From Rhodobacterales bacterium (GTDB lineage: Bacteria; Pseudomonadota; Alphaproteobacteria; Rhodobacterales; Rhodobacteraceae), in assembly GCA_013298675.1 (NCBI GenBank), contig JAAFIJ010000150.1:1-6976 (forward strand): a stretch of 6,976 nt of DNA, read 5' to 3'. The notes below the pieces were generated by a model that did no database searches, had not been told where the DNA came from, and saw nothing but the letters and a program-made list of their open reading frames with translations. The position numbers and the translations under genes are program-made. Positions 1 through 4,706 of this stretch are shown one piece after another (the stretch's first letter is position 1; every line of letters begins with the position of its first letter).

Positions 1-1
1 G

Positions 2-838
2 GCTTCATCACAAGCGGGAAAGCATCGATTGCACAGGGTCGGGCAAAGTCCCTTGGGGCCCTATGATTTGATCGTCGATGCCTCTGGCGCGGGATCGCTT
101 TTGTCGCCTCTTCAGGCACGGCCGCTGCCATTTGGTGCGATTTGGGGGCAAGTGCCTTGGCCCAAAGGCACCGTTCTGCCGACCGATCAACTGACCCAAC
201 GCTATCAGGCGGCGCGGCGCATGGCCGGGGTTTTGCCGATAGGCCGTTTGCCTGATGACCCAACCCCGCGCGCCGCGATTTTCTGGTCCCTGCCCGCAAA
301 ACAACTTGCAACATGGCACCAGTCCAGCTTTGACGATTGGCGCGCAGATGCAGCGGCATTTTGGCCAGAGTTTGCGCCCTTTATCGCGCAACTGACCGAC
401 GCGGCGCAGATGACATGCGCGCGCTATGGACATGGGTCGCTGCGCAAACCTTACGGCGAAGGCATCGCGTTTATTGGGGATTCAGCACATCGGGCCAGTC
501 CGCAACTGGGCCAGGGCGCGAATATGGCGCTGCTTGATGCCGCAGCACTTTGCGTCGCGTTGCGCAGGCAAAGTCGCGTCGATCTGGCTTTGCCGCATTA
601 CGCGCAGATGCGCAGGCGGCACAGATGGTGCTATCAGTCGCTCAGTGCGGCGTTTACCCCGATGTACCAATCCGACAGCCGCTTGCTGCCGATCTTGCGC
701 GACCATGTCCTTGGCCCCATTGCCCGCCTCTGGCCGATGCGCGCGATTCTTACCCAACTGGTTTCCGGCACTTTGGTCCGCCCCCTGCGTGGCATTCAGC
801 TTGACGATTTTGTCTCATCCCGCGAACAGGACACCTGA
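2..838 (+). CDS. FAD-dependent monooxygenase, C-terminal part (5' end outside window)
   Basis: The reading frame is open from the left edge (position 2) to the TGA at 836-838, giving 278 visible residues; the N-terminal Rossmann GxGxxG segment lies outside. Two signatures of the group A flavin monooxygenase (PHBH-fold) family are present. The first is a DG-type motif, DLIVDASGAGS, at about visible residues 22-32. The second is the GD motif, GDSAHRASPQLGQGANMALL, encoded from 476, in which the GD pair contacts the FAD ribityl/phosphate and the following D-A helix packs on the flavin. Such enzymes use NAD(P)H and O2 to hydroxylate or oxidise small, often aromatic or isoprenoid substrates. The C-terminal part (MYQSDS, then LLPILRDHVLG) resembles UbiH/VisC-like and related FAD oxidoreductases, but the substrate cannot be named. 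The DG motif carries Ala-Ser where Ala-Asp is usual. A TTG at 29 falls inside the protein and is not a credible start. The family is clear; the specific function is unknown. Confidence 0.85.
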   Translation, partial: ASSQAGKHRLHRVGQSPLGPYDLIVDASGAGSLLSPLQARPLPFGAIWGQVPWPKGTVLPTDQLTQRYQAARRMAGVLPIGRLPDDPTPRAAIFWSLPAKQLATWHQSSFDDWRADAAAFWPEFAPFIAQLTDAAQMTCARYGHGSLRKPYGEGIAFIGDSAHRASPQLGQGANMALLDAAALCVALRRQSRVDLALPHYAQMRRRHRWCYQSLSAAFTPMYQSDSRLLPILRDHVLGPIARLWPMRAILTQLVSGTLVRPLRGIQLDDFVSSREQDT

Positions 839-879
839 TTCTCGACCAAGATTGAGGGAACTGCGACGTTTGATCGCCC

Positions 880-908
880 TTGGAAGTGGGGCGCAAAGGC
901 CCTAGGGT
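880..908 (+). promoter_or_regulatory. possible sigma-70-type promoter for the DUF2237 gene
   Basis: TTGGAA at 880-885 and TAGGGT at 903-908 are separated by 17 bases, upstream of the ATG at 931. The -35 keeps TTG and the -10 keeps TA...T, so the match is modest. If this is the promoter, transcription would begin near 914, inside the inverted repeat at 905-930. The mRNA could then not form that hairpin, and the repeat would be better read as a DNA operator. The two readings are mutually exclusive. Confidence 0.25.
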
Positions 909-930
909 CTTCAGACAAGGGAGAAGACCC
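905..930 (+). promoter_or_regulatory. inverted repeat enclosing the Shine-Dalgarno of the DUF2237 gene
   Basis: GGGTCTTC at 905-912 is the exact reverse complement of GAAGACCC at 923-930. The 10-base loop (913-922) holds AAGGGA, the core of the ribosome binding site, and the right arm ends at the base before the ATG at 931. In RNA this would be an 8-bp stem placing the Shine-Dalgarno in the loop, with the start codon at the stem base. In DNA it would be a 26-base dyad overlapping the possible -10. Either could regulate the gene; the sequence does not decide between them. Confidence 0.5.
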
Positions 931-1317
931 ATGCGTGACGCGTCAATCAATGTACTGGGAGGGGTGTTAGAACCCTGTTCGACCACTCCTTTAACCGGGT
1001 TTTTCCGCAATGGCTGCTGCGACACCGGACCGATGGACCACGGCTTGCACACTGTGTGCTGCATCATGACGGCCGAATTTCTTGCGCTGTCGAAGTATCT
1101 TGGAAACGACCTTTCAACGCCACGCCCCGAGTATGGCTTTGCGGGACTGACCGCAGGCGATAAGTGGTGCCTGTGCGCCGCGCGGTTTTATCAAGCACAC
1201 GAAGAAGGCGCCGCCCCAAACGTGTTGCTCAGGGCAACGCACCAGCGCACCCTCACGATTGTGCCCTTGGACATCTTGACCCTTTATGCCGCAGATTTGT
1301 CTGACGCTGCGGGCTGA
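931..1317 (+). CDS. DUF2237 family cysteine-rich protein
   Basis: This encodes a 128-residue soluble protein without signal peptide or membrane segment. It carries the hallmark stretches of the DUF2237 family: NVLGGVLEPCSTTPLTGFFR at residues 8-27, then NGCCDTGP, HTVCCIMTAEFL, GNDLSTPRPEYGFAGL and GDKWCLCAARF. Seven cysteines lie at 16, 29, 30, 43, 44, 80 and 82, with His40 nearby, a pattern that could bind metal or form redox pairs. The family has no established biochemical role that I know of, so no function is assigned. The start at 931 is chosen because AAGGGAG at 917-923 sits seven bases upstream and family homology begins right after it; the frame stays open to an earlier ATG at 880, but that extension is Arg-rich and unlike the family. 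The gene lies 92 bases after the monooxygenase gene. Its last 34 bases overlap, on the opposite strand, the end of the LuxR-type regulator gene. Confidence 0.9.
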   Translation: MRDASINVLGGVLEPCSTTPLTGFFRNGCCDTGPMDHGLHTVCCIMTAEFLALSKYLGNDLSTPRPEYGFAGLTAGDKWCLCAARFYQAHEEGAAPNVLLRATHQRTLTIVPLDILTLYAADLSDAAG

Positions 1318-1796
1318 CTGTCGCGCATCAGATCTTCAATGAATAACGACAACAACTGCGGACGCCCAGTCACGCCAGCCTTTTTGTAAATCGAATTTGT
1401 CTGCGCCTTGACCGTGCCCTCTGACGTCACGCGCAACAGCGCTATTTCTGCTGTGGACATCCCCTTTAGAGCAAAAAGCGCCACGTCCTTTTCTGCCGGA
1501 GACAGACCCCATTCATTGAACCGCTCGGCCAAGACATCCATAAAGACGCCGGACGCGCGGCGCAGACGGTCCTCGGCCAAACGTTTGTCACGAAATGCTC
1601 CGCGCAGTGTAAATGCGCCAAGCAGCAAGCCCAGCAGCAAACCCAAGGCTGCCACCACCTCAAACAGTTCCATCAACTCCCATTTCAATGGGGGGATCGG
1701 CAGACCGACAAATGAGGATAAGATGCCCGAAATAAAATAAAGCGCGGAAATGGCCTGAATGACCAACACAAGGATGATAAACGCTTTACCCTTCAC
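1284..1796 (-). CDS. membrane-anchored LuxR-type helix-turn-helix regulator
   Basis: This encodes a 170-residue protein with two hydrophobic segments, about residues 5-30 and 44-64, separated by a short loop (GLPIPPLKWELM) that would face the periplasm. The basic stretch after the second segment (RGAFRDKRLAEDRLRR) and the basic N-terminus fit both ends being cytoplasmic. Residues 97-156 form a LuxR/GerE-type HTH: LSPAEKDVALFALKGMSTAE, then SEGTVKAQTNSIYKKAGVTG and RPQL, keeping the Glu at 102, SEGTVK at 125-130 and KAGV at 139-142. There is no receiver domain or autoinducer domain. It therefore looks like a one-component regulator tethered to the inner membrane, perhaps sensing through its membrane part or a partner. 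The start is GTG, with AAAGG nine bases upstream and an in-frame stop 24 bases before it. It is the last of three co-oriented genes, 84 bases after the Gly/Ser-tailed PepSY gene. The targets are unknown; the neighbouring PepSY genes are an obvious guess. Confidence 0.85.
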   Translation of the reverse strand: MKGKAFIILVLVIQAISALYFISGILSSFVGLPIPPLKWELMELFEVVAALGLLLGLLLGAFTLRGAFRDKRLAEDRLRRASGVFMDVLAERFNEWGLSPAEKDVALFALKGMSTAEIALLRVTSEGTVKAQTNSIYKKAGVTGRPQLLSLFIEDLMRDSQPAASDKSAA

Positions 1797-1829
1797 CGAG
1801 GTAAACCTTTCAAGCCATTGTTCCAGTTA

Positions 1830-1865
1830 GAAAAGGAAAGCTGCGCAATCCGCAGGGGCCTTTTC
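1830..1865 (-). promoter_or_regulatory. two-tier stem-loop between the second PepSY gene and the regulator gene
   Basis: The outer arms GAAAAGG (1830-1836) and CCTTTTC (1859-1865) are perfectly complementary. Inside them CTGCG (1841-1845) pairs with CGCAG (1851-1855) around a five-base loop, leaving internal loops of four and three bases. Read on the minus strand, the 3' side is pyrimidine-rich (CTTTCCTTTTC), so this could act as a leaky terminator or attenuator lowering expression of the regulator, or as an mRNA processing or stability element. It lies wholly in the 84-base gap between the two genes. Confidence 0.45.
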
Positions 1866-1880
1866 ACATCAACGCCCTTC

Positions 1881-2393
1881 TCATTCATTTTCAGGCTCAT
1901 CCGGTGGATCTTCTGGATCTTCTGGATCTTCTGGATCCTCACCGTGGCCCGACCCTGATCCAGAGCCTCCACCCGAACCACTACCGCTGCCCGAACCACC
2001 GCTACTGCCCGAACCACCGCTACTGCCGGACCCTGCGCCGCTGCCCGAACCTGTACCAGACCCGCTGCCAGTACCCGAACCCGTGCCAGCGCCACTCCCT
2101 GACCCACTTGCGGAACCGCTCCCCCCAGCTGTGGCGGTCCAAAGGTCGCGCAGGATTTCGCCCGTGCGTGGGTTCAAAACAATCTCGCGCGTGCCGCCGG
2201 TTTTCTGGGCAACAATCCTTATCCGACCCAACCAAGTGTTTTCGATCAGAACGACGCTATAGCCATCTTCTTCCAGCTGCGAGATCAGGACTGTCGAGAC
2301 ATCTTGCCCATATGCAGCGGTGCCGCCCAAAGCGGCCACGACAGCATAGGCAAGCAGAGTTCTTCGCTGGATTTGCATATATCGCCACATCAT
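1881..2393 (-). CDS. secreted PepSY-like protein with Gly/Ser tract and EDP-repeat tail
   Basis: This encodes about 170 residues. Residues 1-30 form a signal peptide: basic QRR, hydrophobic TLLAYAVVAALGGTAA, probable cleavage after TAAYG. Residues 31-86 form a small PepSY-like alpha/beta unit: ISQLEEDGYSVVLIE, then RIRIVAQKTGG and REIVLNPRTGEILRDLW. It aligns with the same part of the neighbouring gene. Residues 90-149 are almost only Gly and Ser with a few Ala and Thr, and 152-163 are four Glu-Asp-Pro units before a final acidic PPDEPENE. The protein is expected in the periplasm or outside the cell; the tail looks disordered and negatively charged. PepSY domains are known from peptidase propeptides and from small envelope proteins; the partner here is unknown. 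Start choice: GGAAAGG lies five bases before the ATG at 2393 and eight before the adjacent ATG at 2390, both good. The ATG at 2378 lacks a clear Shine-Dalgarno, and the longer frame to 2450 adds non-family sequence. Confidence 0.8.
   Translation of the reverse strand: MMWRYMQIQRRTLLAYAVVAALGGTAAYGQDVSTVLISQLEEDGYSVVLIENTWLGRIRIVAQKTGGTREIVLNPRTGEILRDLWTATAGGSGSASGSGSGAGTGSGTGSGSGTGSGSGAGSGSSGGSGSSGGSGSGSGSGGGSGSGSGHGEDPEDPEDPEDPPDEPENE
1905..1940 (-). repeat. four tandem 9-bp units encoding Glu-Asp-Pro
   Basis: On the plus strand the unit TGGATCTTC occurs at 1905-1913, 1914-1922 and 1923-1931, followed by TGGATCCTC (one difference) at 1932-1940. Each unit is three codons, so gain or loss of a copy changes tail length without a frameshift. 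The near-identity of the copies indicates recent slippage expansion. Confidence 0.9.
1947..2126 (-). repeat. low-complexity Gly/Ser-coding tract with an 18-bp tandem duplication
   Basis: Sixty codons encode a Gly/Ser-rich run. Within it the 18-base unit gcccgaaccaccgctact (plus strand) is perfectly duplicated at 1989-2006 and 2007-2024, encoding a Ser/Gly hexad twice. The rest is a degenerate Gly-Ser alternation with Thr and Ala substitutions. This is typical of a length-variable linker. Confidence 0.8.
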
Positions 2394-2427
2394 TGGTGCC
2401 TTTCCAAGGCTATCGCAAACAAATGCC

Positions 2428-2445
2428 CCCCGGCAAGGGCCGGGG
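2428..2445 (-). terminator. GC-only hairpin between the two PepSY genes, possible terminator or attenuator
   Basis: CCCCGGC (2428-2434) and GCCGGGG (2439-2445) form a perfect seven-pair stem with a four-base loop. On the minus strand it is followed, after GGCA, by TTTGTTTG, an imperfect T-rich run. It lies 69 bases past the stop of the Asp-rich PepSY gene and 34 bases before the start of the second one. It could end or attenuate transcription from the first gene, or be part of the second gene's leader. Confidence 0.4.
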
Positions 2446-2462
2446 CGCATTCAAGGTTTGGT

Positions 2463-2480
2463 CACCGACCCATGTCGGTG
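2463..2480. repeat. small perfect inverted repeat in the PepSY intergenic gap
   Basis: CACCGAC (2463-2469) and GTCGGTG (2474-2480) are exact reverse complements around CCAT. There is no clean T-run after it on the minus strand, so it is not a good terminator by itself. With the GC hairpin 17 bases away, it makes the 120-base gap consist largely of two stem-loops. Confidence 0.4.
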
Positions 2481-2513
2481 TGGTTTTGCCGATCCTGCGA
2501 GACCGCGCGCAGC

Positions 2514-2969
2514 TTAGTCGTCGTTGCTGTCGTGGCCTGAGCCGTCATGCGAACTGTCATGATCACCGTCATGGCCGGAGTTGTCATCGTTACCGTCGCT
2601 GTCATCGTCATCTCCGCCATTGTCATCGCTTGAACTGTCGCTGTCGTCAGAACCTGAATCCTCGTCATCATTCAGGAAATCGCGGTCGCGGGTTACAATT
2701 TTGATGCCGTCGCTGATGTGGTCGCCAGCTTGCACTGCGTAGACCTCTGTTTTCAGAACGGCGCCCGTTGTCATGTCATAAATCACTTCGGTTTTCATGC
2801 CATTCTTGATGGCCTCAACCTTGATCTGCGTCAGGCCTTGCTTAACCTCGATCGCGGTAAAGCCTTGGGCTTGAAAGTCAGCGGCAAGTGCATCCGCGGT
2901 GACGGCTGCTTGGGCAATGCCTGCAAAAAGGCTGAAAGCCGAAGCAAGAAGTATGGATTTCAGAGTCAT
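2514..2969 (-). CDS. secreted PepSY-like protein with Asp-rich acidic tail
   Basis: This encodes 151 residues. MTLKSILLASAFSLFAGIAQ followed by A, residues 1-21, is a clear signal peptide with an AQA cleavage site. Residues 25-78 are PepSY-like: LAADFQAQGFTAIEVKQGL, then QIKVEAIKNGMKTEVIYD and MTTGAVLKTEVY. The last 51 residues (101-151) contain 22 Asp and four His, mixed with Ser, Gly and Asn, ending in repeated HDG/HDS units. The mature protein would be exported, strongly acidic, and possibly able to bind Ca2+ or other divalent ions in a loose way; no canonical RTX nonapeptide is seen. AAGGA lies six bases before the ATG at 2969 and three before the adjacent ATG at 2972, so 2969 is preferred. 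It is the first of three co-oriented genes and a paralog of the next one. The function is not established; a periplasmic ligand-binding or sensing partner of the membrane regulator is only a hypothesis. Confidence 0.8.
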   Translation of the reverse strand: MTLKSILLASAFSLFAGIAQAAVTADALAADFQAQGFTAIEVKQGLTQIKVEAIKNGMKTEVIYDMTTGAVLKTEVYAVQAGDHISDGIKIVTRDRDFLNDDEDSGSDDSDSSSDDNGGDDDDSDGNDDNSGHDGDHDSSHDGSGHDSNDD

Positions 2970-3128
2970 CATCTGTCCTTTTCTTTGAATTGACCTGCGG
3001 TAGCCGGCAGGCAATTGGTTGAACGCAAACTGCTGCTCGATCAGCGGCGAGTCGGTGTAAAGACAGGTTCAGTCATATGGCGGCGTTGATCTATTAACCC
3101 AGAGGTCTAAAATCGTCGTTTCGACCTG

Positions 3129-3178
3129 CAGGCTGATGCGAATAGACCAAAGGTTTATGGCAGCCTGTGACTTTGGTC
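3129..3178. repeat. two interleaved inverted repeats (a-b-a'-b' order)
   Basis: CAGGCTG (3129-3135) is the reverse complement of CAGCCTG (3161-3167). GACCAAAG (3145-3152) is the reverse complement of CTTTGGTC (3171-3178). Because the arms alternate, the two stems either form a pseudoknot or exclude each other if transcribed. As DNA they are two overlapping dyads upstream of the PepSY gene. Confidence 0.5.
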
Positions 3179-3180
3179 CC

Positions 3181-3208
3181 ATGATACTTGGCTGGCCACA
3201 GCCGTCAC
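3181..3208 (-). promoter_or_regulatory. weak promoter candidate for the PepSY-regulator genes
   Basis: On the minus strand GTGACG (3208-3203) and TATCAT (3186-3181) are spaced by 16 bases. The -10 matches five of six consensus bases and the -35 four. Transcription would start near 3174, at the edge of the interleaved dyads, giving a leader of about 205 bases. This was found by eye only; other promoters nearer to the gene are possible. Confidence 0.2.
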
Positions 3209-3274
3209 TGGCCTCGGTTCATCGGCAAAAATTAATCTTATGGAAATTCAATTTCATCCTATTGTCAGCAGCTT

Positions 3275-3306
3275 AAAAGAATGGGCCCCGAATAGATCGG
3301 GGCCCA
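3275..3306 (-). terminator. intrinsic terminator of trpB
   Basis: A perfect ten-pair stem (3282-3291 with 3297-3306, core GGGCCCCGA) closes a five-base loop. On the minus strand it is followed directly by TTCTTTT (3281-3275). It lies 71 bases after the trpB stop codon and separates trpB from the PepSY-regulator genes. The plus-strand side has no T-run, so it acts in one direction. Confidence 0.85.
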
Positions 3307-3377
3307 CATAACAAGAAAACAGAAAATTGAGCCGTTACGCGCCCAGTGGGCTGCATGGCCCACCAAGCAAGGCTACG

Positions 3378-4607
3378 TCAGATTTTCATATCAAAGCCAA
3401 GGTGCTTTGCCACCGTGAAGATGTCTTTGTCACCCCGTCCACACATGTTCATCACGATGATATGTTCGGCGGGCAAGGTTGGCGCGATCTTCATCACATG
3501 TGCCAGCGCATGGCTAGGCTCAAGCGCGGGGATAATGCCTTCAAGCTTGCACGACAGCTGGAACGCCTCCAGCGCCTCTTTGTCGGTGATAGAGACATAT
3601 TGCGCGCGGCCCATATCGTGCAGCCACGAATGCTCTGGCCCAATGCCTGGATAATCAAGACCTGCCGAGATGGAGAAACCCTCTAGGATCTGGCCATCAT
3701 TGTCTTGCAAAAGATAAGTCCGGTTGCCATGCAACACGCCCGGGCGTCCGCCTGTCAGGGATGCGCAATGTTCCATCCGCGCGTCCACGCCCTTACCGCC
3801 CGCCTCAACCCCAATGATATTGACACTTGGATCATCGAGGAACGGATAAAACAGACCCATCGCGTTTGATCCGCCGCCAATCGCCGCAATGATGGTATCG
3901 GGCAGACGGCCCTCACCTTCCTGTTCGGCCAATTGCCAACGCACTTCCTTGCCGATGATCGATTGGAAATCGCGCACCATGGCTGGATATGGATGTGGCC
4001 CCGCAACCGTGCCGATGCAATAAAACGTGTCGCGCACATTGGTGACCCAATCGCGCAAGGCATCGTTCATCGCGTCCTTTAGCGTGCCGCGACCGCTTGT
4101 GACCGGAATAACTTCTGCCCCCAAAAGGCGCATGCGGAACACGTTTGGCGCTTGGCGTTCCACGTCATGCGCACCCATGTAGACGACGCATTGCAAGCCA
4201 AACTTGGCGCACACCGTGGCAGTGGCCACGCCGTGCTGCCCAGCACCAGTTTCCGCAATGATCCGGGTCTTGCCCATGCGCCGCGCCAGAATGATCTGCC
4301 CCAACACATTGTTGATCTTATGCGCGCCGGTATGGTTCAGCTCATCACGCTTCATATAGATCTTTGCGCCGCCCAAATGCTTGGTCAAACGGTCGGCGTA
4401 GTAAAGCGGGCTTGGGCGGCCAACATAGTGTTTCCACAGATCGTCCATCTCGGCCCAAAAGGTCGGATCGGTCTTGGCGAATTCATAGCGCGCCTCAAGA
4501 TCAAGGATCAGCGGCATCAGGGTTTCGGAAACGAAACGCCCACCGAACTTGCCAAAGCGGCCCTGCTCGTCAGGCCCAGTCATAAAGCTGTTCACACCGT
4601 CTTCCAT
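3378..4607 (-). CDS. trpB: tryptophan synthase beta chain
   Basis: TrpB condenses indole, channelled from the alpha subunit, with L-serine to give L-tryptophan in the cytoplasm, using pyridoxal phosphate; it works as an alpha2-beta2 complex. The 409 residues match the usual length of about 400. Visible signatures are FGKFGGRFVSETLMP near the N-terminus, the PLP lysine Lys97 in HTGAHKINN, catalytic Glu119 in AETGAGQHG, the phosphate-binding GGGSN at 244-248, and GRGDKD near the C-terminus. The residue before GRGDKD, which contacts the PLP ring nitrogen as Ser377 in the Salmonella enzyme, is Cys389 here. I think Cys is a tolerated variant in related bacteria. The start at 4607 is preferred because a GGAGAGAG run lies just upstream; the longer frame to an ATG at 4625 has no Shine-Dalgarno. 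The gene lies 99 bases downstream of pyrD on the same strand, so they may be co-transcribed. Neither trpA nor trpF is in view. Confidence 0.97.
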   Translation of the reverse strand: MEDGVNSFMTGPDEQGRFGKFGGRFVSETLMPLILDLEARYEFAKTDPTFWAEMDDLWKHYVGRPSPLYYADRLTKHLGGAKIYMKRDELNHTGAHKINNVLGQIILARRMGKTRIIAETGAGQHGVATATVCAKFGLQCVVYMGAHDVERQAPNVFRMRLLGAEVIPVTSGRGTLKDAMNDALRDWVTNVRDTFYCIGTVAGPHPYPAMVRDFQSIIGKEVRWQLAEQEGEGRLPDTIIAAIGGGSNAMGLFYPFLDDPSVNIIGVEAGGKGVDARMEHCASLTGGRPGVLHGNRTYLLQDNDGQILEGFSISAGLDYPGIGPEHSWLHDMGRAQYVSITDKEALEAFQLSCKLEGIIPALEPSHALAHVMKIAPTLPAEHIIVMNMCGRGDKDIFTVAKHLGFDMKI

Positions 4608-4706
4608 CTGCGTTCTCTCTCCCATCGGCGCTCGCGCCCGCGTACTGAAAAGGGTGTAGCGCTGTTAGCGGTCGGGGAAAAGGGGGAGGGCACGCGCGCC
4701 AACAGA

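Larger units (their letters stand above)
2970..3377. other. 408-base non-coding region between trpB and the PepSY gene
   Basis: No convincing gene is seen here on either strand. It should hold the promoter of the PepSY-regulator genes and does hold the trpB terminator. Other structure: interleaved dyads at 3129-3178, a GGCTG/CAGCC hairpin with a GCCA loop at 3190-3203, an AT-rich dyad GAAATT-C-AATTTC at 3243-3255, a bulged CCTGC/GCAGG hairpin close to the PepSY gene, and a GTGGGC/GCCCAC hairpin at 3346-3363 between the trpB stop and its terminator. The density of dyads suggests operators or a structured leader RNA. Confidence 0.6.

Noticed and set aside
880..930. Earlier start for the DUF2237 gene at 880
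   Set aside because: The extra 17 residues are basic and not family-like, and a good Shine-Dalgarno stands before the ATG at 931.
1793..2107. Minus-strand open frame of 104 codons with VRA/VVRA repeats
   Set aside because: It is another frame of the Gly/Ser tract. The repeats are a by-product of the codon pattern of the real gene.
1905..2126. CRISPR-like repetition
   Set aside because: The units are 9 and 18 bases, directly adjacent without spacers, and in phase with a coding frame.
1904..2704. Long plus-strand open frame of 266 codons opposite the two PepSY genes
   Set aside because: It runs antisense through the Gly/Ser and Asp-rich coding repeats, which makes stops rare. Its product is a Cys/Arg/His-rich string with no domain, and it has no plausible ribosome site.
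3346..3363. GTGGGC/GCCCAC hairpin as the trpB terminator
   Set aside because: It has no T-run on the minus strand. The ten-pair hairpin at 3282-3306 followed by TTCTTTT is the clear terminator.
4622..4706. A tryptophan leader peptide or terminator between pyrD and trpB
   Set aside because: No short frame with tandem Trp codons and no stem followed by a T-run was found; only small GC-rich dyads are present.
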